Source: CAZXEU01 sp964639665
GTDB taxonomy: Bacteria > Bacteroidota > Rhodothermia > Rhodothermales > Bin80
DNA: 39,972 bases
Reading direction: 5' to 3'
NCBI GenBank assembly: GCA_964639665.1
Contig: CAZXEU010000015.1
Span: 1 to 39,972, forward strand
Position numbers and translations under genes: made by a program
Shown: positions 16,137 through 25,196 of the stretch, in pieces
Layout of the letters: every line of letters starts with the position of its first letter
How positions within the stretch are numbered: the first letter of the stretch is position 1
The notes under the pieces: generated by a model
Told to the model about the DNA's origin: nothing
Databases searched by the model: none
The model's input: the letters and a program-made list of their open reading frames with translations, nothing else

Positions 16137-16919
16137 CTACGTTCGACTGGTCGGCTCAAGCTTGTCAACCCAGGGCTCCCGGTCTATTGCATAGGCAACC
16201 AGGTGGTAAGGCCCAACCTCGGCTTCGTCGCTGAAAACCCAGACGTAAAAGTCGCCGGTCAGCATCTGGCCAGTGGCGGCATCAACAGGAGAAACCCAGC
16301 CAGTCATCCGGAAATCATCCGATCCGTTACGGCCGTCACCCGGCTCCCCGATGATATCGCCCTGCATCTTGTCGACGCCGCTGCCGCCGAAGTCTTCCAC
16401 GAACGTGGTGTCCAGGTCCGACTCGTGGAACAGCCTGGCACTCACGTCGAGTTCGTCCTCTCCGTCGTCCAGAAAGCTGTGCGTCGAGGCGAAGTAGTAC
16501 ATCTTCGTCGTGTCAACCGTGAAGCGGAAGACATCCACGTCACCTGCGTCCAGCCTAGAGCGGATCAGGCCTCCCGTAGCTTCATCCGGCCGGACGGCCG
16601 ACATGGTTCCGAGGACATCGTTTATGTTATCGGCCGTATCAAAGAAGTTGTTCGCCTCCATTTCGTCCCTGACGACATACTGGTCGCCGCGGGTTGCCAA
16701 CCGCTGCGCTAGCCTATACGGCAGGGAACGCTCGATGCGCGCTTCCGCCTCCGCCCGCTCCAGCAATTCCGGGTATTCGCCGAATTTCTGGAGTATTTCC
16801 TCGTACTGCTCACCGTAGCGCGCCTCCAGCGCCGGGTCAACGGCCTTGGACTGAGCAAACGCTAGGTTTGCCGTAAACAGCAAGGCAAGGCCGGCAAGTA
16901 TCGCGGTAGATGTTTTCAT
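16137..16919 (-). CDS. PPC-repeat T9SS surface protein, N-terminal part (truncated by frameshift)
   Basis: A frame of 260 residues from ATG 16919, which has a GGAGAAGG ribosome-binding site just upstream. It has a clean signal peptide (MKTSTAILAGLALLFTANLAFAQ) and a charged helical segment. A PPC-like module follows (EANNFFDTADNIND, then DAGDVDVFRFTVD and YYFASTHS). It ends at TAG 16137-16139 directly after WVDKLEPTSRT. It lacks a sorting domain and appears to be the 5' half of the gene continuing at 16116. It starts 32 bp after the PorV-like gene, so it belongs to the same operon. Confidence 0.8.
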   Translation of the reverse strand: MKTSTAILAGLALLFTANLAFAQSKAVDPALEARYGEQYEEILQKFGEYPELLERAEAEARIERSLPYRLAQRLATRGDQYVVRDEMEANNFFDTADNINDVLGTMSAVRPDEATGGLIRSRLDAGDVDVFRFTVDTTKMYYFASTHSFLDDGEDELDVSARLFHESDLDTTFVEDFGGSGVDKMQGDIIGEPGDGRNGSDDFRMTGWVSPVDAATGQMLTGDFYVWVFSDEAEVGPYHLVAYAIDREPWVDKLEPTSRT

Positions 16920-16951
16920 CGCCTTCTCCGTATGTGGATGGTGGTTCAAGG

Positions 16952-18043
16952 TTAGAGATAAATCCCGAGAGATACACGGTGCACCTTTTGCAAGATACCC
17001 CAGTTGGAATACGCGTAGTCAAAGGCAAATCGGCTCCTGCTGCGGAGCACATATTGCAGTCCGGCGCCCAAGGCCAGCCCGTTAACGGCCTCTCTCTCGT
17101 ACAGGCTCTGATAGCCTACACGCAGGAATAGGATGTCCAGCAAACCATACTCCATTCCTACGTTTATGCCCTCGGTGGAACCGGTCGGATGCATCAGGTC
17201 TACGCCCATTACGATGTGATTCCGCATGGGCAGCGACAGCATGTAACTTACGCCGAAGCGAAATATCTGTGGCAGCGAAAAGCTGTCGGTCTCGTAGCCC
17301 ACGGGTACATTCTCGATGCCCCGGTTCACGGGGTCCGGATCCAGCACATTGGTCAGGTGCCGGCCCTGCATGCGCAAATCGGGACCAAAGTTGGAGATGC
17401 TGGAGCCGAGGACCAGACCGCGGAGCGGGGTCTGGTAATAGACGCCTACGTCCAGGGCAAACTGGCTGGCACTTTCGGTCCAGATCCGCTGGCTAATGTA
17501 TTTGCCCGACAGTCCCACCGAGAACGAGGATATGAGCCGAGCGGCAACCGATACATTGACGGCAAAATCCTGGGCACTGTAGTTCTCGCCGGTCCCTTCC
17601 GGCTCGGCTACCGTTCGCACGGGCTGCTGCGGCACAGCCAGGGAAGTAAAGCTCGCGGCGGCTACCGCATTCGCGAAAGGCAGCGGAGCCGCAACCGAGA
17701 AAAATTCGAAGTTCGTTTCCGCCAGCCATTCCGTGTGGCTCAGCGACACGGCCAGGCCATCCACATAGGCCAGACCTGCGGGATTCCAGTAAATCATCTC
17801 CGCACTCCCGGCCTGGGCCGTGTACGCGCCTCCCATGGCCTCGGCTCTTGCGCCGATGCCAATTTCCAGAAACGCGGCTGCCACGGTTCCCTTGTTGGAC
17901 ACGTTGCGCACAAACGGGTCATCCGGCTTCGATTCATCCTGCGCCTGGGCCGCTGACAGGATGCCCAGCGCCCATGCACCTGCCACACATGCGTAACCAA
18001 AAGCTCTAGCGGCCCTCAGGAATATGTTGCCGACCAGTGGCAT
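16952..18043 (-). CDS. PorV/PorQ-family outer-membrane beta-barrel protein
   Basis: A protein of 363 residues with a signal peptide (cut near SAAQAQ). The family N-terminal block follows: AAAFLEIGIGARAEAMGGAYTA, then MIYWNPAGLA. The remainder alternates amphipathic beta-strands and ends in an aromatic/hydrophobic strand (HRVSLGIYL). PorV and PorQ are FadL-like barrels that shuttle or process T9SS cargo at the outer membrane. It begins 2 bp after the stop of the giant T9SS cargo gene and precedes the PPC cargo gene, so it may be a dedicated partner for these two cargos. Which subfamily (PorV, PorQ or UPF0164) cannot be told by eye. Confidence 0.85.
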   Translation of the reverse strand: MPLVGNIFLRAARAFGYACVAGAWALGILSAAQAQDESKPDDPFVRNVSNKGTVAAAFLEIGIGARAEAMGGAYTAQAGSAEMIYWNPAGLAYVDGLAVSLSHTEWLAETNFEFFSVAAPLPFANAVAAASFTSLAVPQQPVRTVAEPEGTGENYSAQDFAVNVSVAARLISSFSVGLSGKYISQRIWTESASQFALDVGVYYQTPLRGLVLGSSISNFGPDLRMQGRHLTNVLDPDPVNRGIENVPVGYETDSFSLPQIFRFGVSYMLSLPMRNHIVMGVDLMHPTGSTEGINVGMEYGLLDILFLRVGYQSLYEREAVNGLALGAGLQYVLRSRSRFAFDYAYSNWGILQKVHRVSLGIYL

Positions 18044-18045
18044 GC

Positions 18046-21000
18046 CTACCGTATAATGGCGAAACGGCCCACTTTTTCTCCGATGCCGGGTGCGTCCACA
18101 TGGTAGATGTAAACGCCGAAGGCAACATCCAGGCCGTCGTCAGATTGCAGATTCCAGGTGGCGGTGCTCTCGGCTGTGCCGCCTGTATGCCGGATTACCT
18201 TGACCTGGCGCCCGCTGACCGTAAATATGCGGATTGTGCAGTCCGGCGGAAGATTGCGGAAGTCAATACGGCGCTCTCCTCGCCCGGGCAGCTGAATGTT
18301 GCGCGCCTCCAGAGGATTGACGGCCACATACGGATCCGGCACTACGTAAATCTCGTCCAGGGCCTCGGGACCCAGGTCTTCTTCCATCTGGTGTCCGTCC
18401 ACCTGGAATCGAAGGACATCATCCCGATCAAACGGCTTGCTGGTCTCCAGCAGAAACACGTCTCCTGCCGCCGGAAGTTCGTTGTGGGCGATTTGCGCAA
18501 AGCTTGAGAGGTACTCCTCCGGGCTGAAGAGCTCCACCAGGAATGGCTGCCAGCCGGGAATGGCCATGAGCGAATCCAGGATATCGCCGTACCAGGGCTG
18601 GATCCGCTCGTAGAAATCATCCAGTTCCCGAACATCCAGGGTCGGGCCCAGCGGACGGCGCTGCATTCCGCGCACCTGGCGAAGCGCCAGAGAATCATAC
18701 AGGGCCTGCGCGTCCGTCGATGCCCTTACCATGAACGTCTGGGCTTCATCGGAAAGCCCGAATACGAGTCGCCACGTGGACTGGACATAGAACGTGTATC
18801 CCGCAAGGTCCACGCCACCGACCCGGACATTTATTTCGTCCCCAGGAGAGAGCGTCCCGGGTATGGAGTCAGCCGGAATGACGGGGCCGGTCTCGGTGAG
18901 CTGGAATGGTACCTGTAAGGGCACGTTGAGATTAGTTACATCCCATACAGTAAAGTTGACGGGAATCCGGCTGCTGGGCGTAAGGGAATTTGACGTATCG
19001 ACAACAGCGGCCTCCACCCTGACCTCATAATCCATCGGAACGGCCACATTCAGGTCGCCGGACTCGATGGAGACCTGCGTTGACGGCACAATCCATCTAC
19101 CTTCCACCGTTGTGTTCTCCAGCCAAAGCGTATTCACCGGCTCTGGTATCACGGGCGCATCGATTGTAAATCGCATGCCGTCATACGTGTTGGCGTGCAA
19201 TACATCGCTGCTGTAGAGATCGGCACCACGGTCACCGGGGCTGCTGACAGCCAGGGTGTCGCCCGTAGTCTCATTGCGGAGGACGAACCCGGTTGTAAGC
19301 CCGTTGGTCAGGAATAGCGAATCCAGCTCCTCAAAGGACCCGTCGTCCGTGAACGTGAACTCGTATTGGTACCCCTTGCTGTTTGCTTCCTCCGGTATCA
19401 GGAATTCCACATTGAGCGATCCGGTCGCGTTACCGGCCACTCGCTCAATGCCGCCCACTACGTGCGGTTCGATGTAGCCCAGCGCCGGTCGCTGTGGCAC
19501 GATGACGGCGCAATTGCGGTCCACATTTACCGGACGATCAAATGCGTCAACTTCTATTATCTTCGAACTCTCCGTGGGCGTGATATCCGCAAGATTGGCC
19601 TGTGGCGCAAGTCCGCGGTCGTAGAACGACTGGTGATAGCCGCGGTCAACGGACACCACGCAGTAGTAGTAGGTGCGCCCGTTTTCGACCGTCGAATCCA
19701 CATAGCTGTACGAGAGGCCGCTGTCGGTCCCCATATCGTAGCTGATCCCAAATGAACCGATGGGAACAGGGTGGGCGCCAGAGAGGCCGTTCTCAATGTC
19801 GAACTGCACCTTGTCGCCGGTCGGCGTCTGAAGCGGCTCCCAGAGCAGGGGATTGCCGAATGCATCCGTGATGGTCTTGATATCATTGAATTCGGGATCG
19901 GTACTTCGATACACCTTGTACATCTCGAAGTCCTGTCCGTAAATGGGGTCCCTGGAGGACTCGGCACTCTGGTCCCAGACCAGGGTTACCCTCTTGTTGC
20001 CGGGTACCGCCGTAAGGAATGGCGTCCGGGGCGGCTTGGCAAAATCGTAATCCGAATCGTAGATGTTCTGCATTGTCCGCTTGTTGCGGAGCATATCCTG
20101 AAAGTCGTTCCCACAGAAAAATGCCAGCGAGAAACGCTGCTCCTGCCCCCTCAATATGGAACTCAGTCCCGAAGCATAAACGTAGATGATATCCGCCGTC
20201 TCCGAAGGCGTGATGAACAGCCCCGGCTGTATGTACTCTTCCCAGAACAAGGGGTCATCGTCAATATCCCGATCAAATTCGGCAGGCGTCCGGATGACCA
20301 TCCCTGTCAGGCCAATCTGGTCTATTTCGTCGTTGTCCGTAAACTCGAAGTTGGGTTCGCCCGGATCGGGCAGTCCGTTGGTCTCCGTACCATCCGGATC
20401 CGGACCTGGATAATCCTCGTCTTCGGGGCCCAGGCCGTCTGAGCCGGTGTCATCGTTTACAGGCTCGATGGTAAGGCGTCCATCCCCGTTGGTATCCTCC
20501 CCGGGGTCGAGGATGAAATTGTTGTTCAAATCCTCATTGTCGTGCACCCCGTCATTGTCGACATCCGTCCACGGCAGCCAGTCTCCGTCGTCGTCGATGC
20601 CGTTTGCGCGGCTTTCGTCGACAAGCCCGTCAGCGTCGTTGTCCTTGCCATCACGGGGAAGTCCCGGGCTCTCCAAAAAGCCCACGCCGCCGTAGCCGAC
20701 CTTGAATCCATTGACGACCAGATCCACTTTGTACCACTGGTACGTGATGTCATCTACCGTATCAAAGAATGCTTCGTTATTCGACGTCCGGCCTGCTATA
20801 TCGTAATCCACAATCATGGCAATAATCGACGTCGGAATATCCAATCGGCTGACGTTCTTGACGTCGAAAGTGGAAATGAATATGTCTTCTGCCAACACGC
20901 TTGCCCACTGGTACTGGCGGGCCTTCACCTCCACCCCTAGGCCCCGGCGCCCGCCTTCCGCAAACGACCGCAAATCCGGTTCGCCGGTTGCCGGATCCAG

Positions 21001-21930
21001 AAACGGAGAGTAGAAAAACTCGTCGTTGTCCCGGTCGTCCGTCAGGTAATACGATTCCTGGTCCCCGCGCACAAATGCCCCGTACGCTCCATTCCAGCGC
21101 CCGGCACGCACGCCCGGCTCCGGACTGCAGGCCGATCCCTGTTCGAATGTACACGGGGCCCGGTCATCACCCACGTAGGACTGAGGCGGCCAGAATGCAG
21201 GCCAGGTGTTCTTCAAATTCGTTTGGGCCACATACTCGATATCGTTGGTCAGTTCATTGTTCAGCACACCGTTTCCATTCAGGTCCTCGCCCGCATCCAG
21301 CACGCCGTTGCCGTTCCGGTCTTCGTCCAAGCCACCAACGTAGTAGAAACCGGACTCGGCCAGCAACCGGCGGTCATCGGCATTGTTGTTGAGCCGATTG
21401 CGCGTGGCAGGATCACCGCTCATGTTGAAGTAGCCCGGCAATGGCACGAAGAAATACTTGTGGCTGCCTGTCGGATGCTGGTCCCCGCCGCTTCTGTTGT
21501 AGCTTTCCGAAATAATCCGCAGGGTGTCTCCCTGCTCCGTGGTGACCTCCCCCGCAACAACGAAGCTCATCGTATGTCCGTACCGCACTCCGGAGCCTTT
21601 CGGCCAGATGATGGCATTGGGCGTCACCGATCCTCCCCAGTATCCCGCAGAAATATTCAAATTGTTGACGTACGGCACCTGCAACAGGTTACCGGTGGCG
21701 ATCGCACCGCGGACAAAGTTGCGAAATGACAGCGGGGCCGCAGCGCCAGTCCTTGTAGCGTTCCTCTGAGCCTGCCGCTCTAACCTGGAGATGTTTCGAT
21801 CCAGGTCCCGGGAGATTTCCAATGCCTCCCGTTCGGACGTCGAATTCGCCTTGCTCTGGGCCTGGCTCTCGCCGGTTGGCGCCCAGCCGACGATTATCGA
21901 CAACAACAGTATGGCGATGTGCCTGTGCAT
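18046..21930 (-). CDS. Giant T9SS cargo protein with calcium-loop-like repeats
   Basis: A protein of 1294 residues with a signal peptide (IAILLLSIIVGWAPTGESQAQ). An uncharacterised N-terminal region includes the segment GGSVTPNAIIWPKGSGVRYG. Asp/Asn-rich loops resemble thrombospondin type 3 or dockerin calcium loops: DRNGNGVLDAGEDLNGNGVL near 210, and a long DNDADGLVDES to DTNGDGRLTIE stretch at about 430-540. A fibronectin-like part begins near 650 (PGNKRVTLVWDQSAE). The C-terminus (CTIRIFTVSGRQVKVIRHTG, then GVYIYHVDA) is a T9SS type A sorting domain. It follows the TonB-dependent receptor by 22 bp and is itself followed 2 bp later by the PorV-like gene. No catalytic motif was recognised; function is unknown. 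Confidence 0.8.
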   Translation of the reverse strand: MHRHIAILLLSIIVGWAPTGESQAQSKANSTSEREALEISRDLDRNISRLERQAQRNATRTGAAAPLSFRNFVRGAIATGNLLQVPYVNNLNISAGYWGGSVTPNAIIWPKGSGVRYGHTMSFVVAGEVTTEQGDTLRIISESYNRSGGDQHPTGSHKYFFVPLPGYFNMSGDPATRNRLNNNADDRRLLAESGFYYVGGLDEDRNGNGVLDAGEDLNGNGVLNNELTNDIEYVAQTNLKNTWPAFWPPQSYVGDDRAPCTFEQGSACSPEPGVRAGRWNGAYGAFVRGDQESYYLTDDRDNDEFFYSPFLDPATGEPDLRSFAEGGRRGLGVEVKARQYQWASVLAEDIFISTFDVKNVSRLDIPTSIIAMIVDYDIAGRTSNNEAFFDTVDDITYQWYKVDLVVNGFKVGYGGVGFLESPGLPRDGKDNDADGLVDESRANGIDDDGDWLPWTDVDNDGVHDNEDLNNNFILDPGEDTNGDGRLTIEPVNDDTGSDGLGPEDEDYPGPDPDGTETNGLPDPGEPNFEFTDNDEIDQIGLTGMVIRTPAEFDRDIDDDPLFWEEYIQPGLFITPSETADIIYVYASGLSSILRGQEQRFSLAFFCGNDFQDMLRNKRTMQNIYDSDYDFAKPPRTPFLTAVPGNKRVTLVWDQSAESSRDPIYGQDFEMYKVYRSTDPEFNDIKTITDAFGNPLLWEPLQTPTGDKVQFDIENGLSGAHPVPIGSFGISYDMGTDSGLSYSYVDSTVENGRTYYYCVVSVDRGYHQSFYDRGLAPQANLADITPTESSKIIEVDAFDRPVNVDRNCAVIVPQRPALGYIEPHVVGGIERVAGNATGSLNVEFLIPEEANSKGYQYEFTFTDDGSFEELDSLFLTNGLTTGFVLRNETTGDTLAVSSPGDRGADLYSSDVLHANTYDGMRFTIDAPVIPEPVNTLWLENTTVEGRWIVPSTQVSIESGDLNVAVPMDYEVRVEAAVVDTSNSLTPSSRIPVNFTVWDVTNLNVPLQVPFQLTETGPVIPADSIPGTLSPGDEINVRVGGVDLAGYTFYVQSTWRLVFGLSDEAQTFMVRASTDAQALYDSLALRQVRGMQRRPLGPTLDVRELDDFYERIQPWYGDILDSLMAIPGWQPFLVELFSPEEYLSSFAQIAHNELPAAGDVFLLETSKPFDRDDVLRFQVDGHQMEEDLGPEALDEIYVVPDPYVAVNPLEARNIQLPGRGERRIDFRNLPPDCTIRIFTVSGRQVKVIRHTGGTAESTATWNLQSDDGLDVAFGVYIYHVDAPGIGEKVGRFAIIR

Positions 21931-21952
21931 GGAAGAAGCTGTTGGCGAAGAG

Positions 21953-24880
21953 TCAGAATTCGATGGTCACACCAAAGAGAATGCGGCGCGGCGCCGAATA
22001 CCGCGTCGCGACATTGTCATCCTCCGCAAGCGTAAAAAGACCTACATAGTCGCGAACAAAATCCCGTTCGGTCTGGATCAGGGGCAGGCGCACGATCTGA
22101 TCGGCTCGACCCGAGATGGCATCCACTGACAGCTCATTGAGCCGATTGAACAGGTTGTCTACCTGCATGCGAACCCCCCAGAGCACGCCTGCCAATGCAA
22201 AGCGCTTTTCCGCGCGCAGATCAAAGGTAAACAGGATGGGCTTGTGCTCTGAATTGTTGAACTCGTTCGCCGGATAGTTGACGCTAGGGTCGAGGAATGC
22301 CGGCGTATAGGGTTGCCCCGTGGCCAGCTGACTTATGAAGCCGACACTCCAGTTGTCAGCCCTGCCTACCGTCGCCGCCAGGTTTGCCGTGAGCGTCTGA
22401 TCCCAGTCAAGAGGTATCACCTGTCGATCGACGAACAAGTCACCCACCTCCCCGGAGCGGCCCGCAATGACCACATCGGCTATGGCTCCGGGATCGGAGG
22501 AGCTGCCGCGCGCGTCCGAATACGACAGGTCGAATGAGGACTGCAACAGCATGCCGACGGGCCGGGTCGACAGCGCAACCGTGCCGCCGCGCACCAGTCC
22601 GTAGTCACGATTCACGGTGCGCGTATACTGAACGTTGTCCAGCGTGCTGAGGATTTCGAGTCCGAGCAGATTGCGAATGTTCTTGTAGAACAAATTGATG
22701 TCGACGCCCAAAAACTCGGCCAGCTGCTGCTGCAGCCCCAGCTCGTACTTGATGGTCCGTTCGGGATCGAGATCGGGGTTGCCTATGGCACGCCCTTCGA
22801 GCTGGCCCACGTTTATGTCGGCGAAGATGGGATTCTTCAGCATTTCGGTATAGGCCGGCATCTGCACGAAATGCCCGTAGGCCACGCGCAGCGCCGAACG
22901 ATCCGAAATAGGATAGGAAATCCCCAGGCGCGGACTGAGATATTTCTTTGGAGGAGACGGTTCAAAATTGTCCGACCTTCCGATCCGGTCCGTAGGCGTC
23001 CGGGGATCGATGAGCTTTTGCGCCCGGACATCGAAGTACTCGAACCGCAAACCCGCCTTGAGCACGAGACGGTCTCCGAATTCAAGCTTGTCCTGAGCGA
23101 AGGCCGCAAACTCCAGGGGCTCCTGCTCGAATCGGTCATCTACCTTGTACTGCGCCAACTCCGGAACCAGCACGGGCTGGCGCTCCCTCAGCTCATTGAC
23201 ATAGTCGTCGAAATACGGGAACTGCGCAGCAGACGGGTACGGGAAATTCACGAAAAGGGAATCCGTGTCGTCCCGAAACACCCAGCTGCGGTCCAGATCC
23301 TCCACTATGCGTCTGTCTCTTCTGAACTGGGCGCCGACCTTGATCTCGTTGAAGTCGTTAAGCTGCCAGGTAAAGTCCGACGACGCGTACACGCTTCGCT
23401 CCGTACTGCGGGATTGTCCGTTGGACGTGCCGCCGAGACTGAATCCGGTTACCGGGGCGCTGGCGCTGAAGTACTGTATGCGCGGATCGCTCATGGACGA
23501 AAACGCATACGATTCGCTTTCAAGCGTCTTGTACGACGCTTGCATGTTCAGCACCATGTTGCTGCCGAAGGCTTGCTTAAGCGCTACGATATGGGTCTGT
23601 GCCGCGAACTGATTCTTGGGCCTGTTATCCGGCGCGAAGCGTGAGCTGTGGCTGTAGCCCTGCCCTTCCGACTGGTTGTACAGCAGCTGGTAAGAAAGGC
23701 GCAGCCGCGGTGTCGGCCGAAAAACAATCTTGGGAGCGACGGTCAGGCGCCTACTCCAGCTCATATTGACTGTGCTGCCATCCCCTGAGGAAAACGTGAT
23801 GGGGTTGCCCTGGCTGTCAAGAATCAGCTCCCCGGCCGGCGTGCGCGCCGAGTCCAGCGCGATCAGGCGCGTGTCGTCCGGCTGGAAGAGATCGCGGTAC
23901 CAACGCGAATAGGCAGCCGCTCGCAATCCGTCCTCGGCTGTAAATCTCCGCTGGCCCTTCAGATGACCTACCCGGTCTTCATATCGGCCGGAAACGAAGA
24001 ATCCGATGCTCTGCCACCGCTTGAGTATGGGCCCGCCGAGCGTTACGGATACGTCCTTGGACTCCGCAGGGCTGAATTGTCCCGACCCGACAAACAGGTC
24101 ATCGTTTCCCGTGAAGAAGTTCCAGCCCGAGGCACGGAAGGTACCCGACAACTCCTGCCCGGGATCCCGCGTCTTGAGGCTCACGATACCCGACTGGGCG
24201 CCTCCCAGCTCCGCATCAAACGTCCCCGTGAAGACCTGAAGCTCCTGCACGGATTCCACTTCCATATCCACCGTATTGCCCCCACCCTGCCCGTACACAT
24301 CGTGTACGGGGATACCATCTATCATGTAGACGACCTCGCGCGAGCGCCCGCCCCGAAAATGGAATCTGCCGCCGGAGGTGACGACCCCTGGCTGGAATTG
24401 GACCAGCTCGCTCACCTCCTGTACCGGAAGTCGCTCAATAGTCTCAAGGCCGACGTAGGACACACTCGTCGTACGGTCCTTGACAACAACGGGGCGCTCG
24501 GCCGTTACAACCAGCTCCTCTCCGACAAACGCCTCAATCCGTAGCGTGCCATCTATGGTCGTCGTCCTGCCGGAGAACACTTCGACGTTCTCGGTCCTCT
24601 GCGCCGCGAAGCCGACAAAGGACATGACAAGCGTGTACGATCCCGGGGGCACGCTAAGCAGCACGTACCTGCCTTCGGCGTCGGTAATGGTGCCAATATG
24701 TGGCCGCTCTTCCAGGTAAACGCTGACGCCCGGCAGCGCTTCATCCGATTCGGCTTCGATGACCGTTCCGGAAATCTTCCCGTTGGACTGCGCAGAGAGG
24801 GCGGTCGCCGTTGCCAAGCACAGAATTGCCGCCGCTATTGACACGAAGGCAGTCTTGCATTTCAAGCCGTCTACCTGCAT
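21953..24880 (-). CDS. TonB-dependent outer-membrane receptor
   Basis: A protein of 975 residues. A signal peptide (cut near ATALSAQ) is followed by a carboxypeptidase regulatory-like domain (about 35-115, GKISGTVIEAESDEALPGVSVYL) and a plug domain (about 120-240, YMIDGIPVHDVYG and VQELQVFTGTFDAELGGAQSG). The 22-strand barrel ends in RRILFGVTIEF with a terminal Phe. Such receptors import large or scarce substrates using TonB/ExbB energy. It heads a tight operon with the giant T9SS cargo, PorV-like and PPC genes. No SusD partner is adjacent in that operon; the SusC/SusD pair 300 bp upstream is separate. The substrate is unknown. A one-mismatch TAnnTTTG-like element (minus strand, 24921-24928) lies 40 bp before the ATG. 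Confidence 0.9.
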   Translation of the reverse strand: MQVDGLKCKTAFVSIAAAILCLATATALSAQSNGKISGTVIEAESDEALPGVSVYLEERPHIGTITDAEGRYVLLSVPPGSYTLVMSFVGFAAQRTENVEVFSGRTTTIDGTLRIEAFVGEELVVTAERPVVVKDRTTSVSYVGLETIERLPVQEVSELVQFQPGVVTSGGRFHFRGGRSREVVYMIDGIPVHDVYGQGGGNTVDMEVESVQELQVFTGTFDAELGGAQSGIVSLKTRDPGQELSGTFRASGWNFFTGNDDLFVGSGQFSPAESKDVSVTLGGPILKRWQSIGFFVSGRYEDRVGHLKGQRRFTAEDGLRAAAYSRWYRDLFQPDDTRLIALDSARTPAGELILDSQGNPITFSSGDGSTVNMSWSRRLTVAPKIVFRPTPRLRLSYQLLYNQSEGQGYSHSSRFAPDNRPKNQFAAQTHIVALKQAFGSNMVLNMQASYKTLESESYAFSSMSDPRIQYFSASAPVTGFSLGGTSNGQSRSTERSVYASSDFTWQLNDFNEIKVGAQFRRDRRIVEDLDRSWVFRDDTDSLFVNFPYPSAAQFPYFDDYVNELRERQPVLVPELAQYKVDDRFEQEPLEFAAFAQDKLEFGDRLVLKAGLRFEYFDVRAQKLIDPRTPTDRIGRSDNFEPSPPKKYLSPRLGISYPISDRSALRVAYGHFVQMPAYTEMLKNPIFADINVGQLEGRAIGNPDLDPERTIKYELGLQQQLAEFLGVDINLFYKNIRNLLGLEILSTLDNVQYTRTVNRDYGLVRGGTVALSTRPVGMLLQSSFDLSYSDARGSSSDPGAIADVVIAGRSGEVGDLFVDRQVIPLDWDQTLTANLAATVGRADNWSVGFISQLATGQPYTPAFLDPSVNYPANEFNNSEHKPILFTFDLRAEKRFALAGVLWGVRMQVDNLFNRLNELSVDAISGRADQIVRLPLIQTERDFVRDYVGLFTLAEDDNVATRYSAPRRILFGVTIEF

Positions 24881-25196
24881 TGGAGCCGGTTTCGGATCAT
24901 ACGTTTCGCATTCCCGAGTCCGAATGTAGCCAAAAAACTTTACACTGTGGTAACATTAACATTCCGCTCCGGAAACCGCGCAGGCCCGTCGCCGCTTGGC
25001 GCTTATCGCCAAGGTGTCCCGGTCTGGCTGCGCGGTTTCGTCTGGCGTTAAAAGGGAAATCTCGGCGGCCTCCAATATGAGGCTTTCCTTCGAAAAATGC
25101 GCGCGGCACTCCAGGCAGCGTCCAGGGACACGCCGGAGCCCGTGAATCCGGCGACCGTCGCTTAAGATGACTTATAAGCCTTTGCGCTCCGCGAAT
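24881..25196. other. Intergenic region between susD-like and TonB-receptor genes
   Basis: A 316 bp stretch without a supported gene. It holds a stem-loop 45 nt past the SusD stop (cgccgga 25131-25137 with tccggcg 25147-25153) lacking a T-tract, the nested inverted repeat at 24972-25039, and an A/T-rich part (24931-24962) that probably includes the receptor promoter. Confidence 0.5.
24972..25039. repeat. Nested inverted repeat (possible structured RNA or protein-binding element)
   Basis: An outer perfect 12 bp arm pair (gaaaccgcgcag 24972-24983, ctgcgcggtttc 25028-25039) encloses an inner 7 bp hairpin (cttggcg 24995-25001, cgccaag 25007-25013, 5-nt loop). The element sits 92 bp upstream of the TonB-receptor start and has no T-tract on either side. 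Confidence 0.6.
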
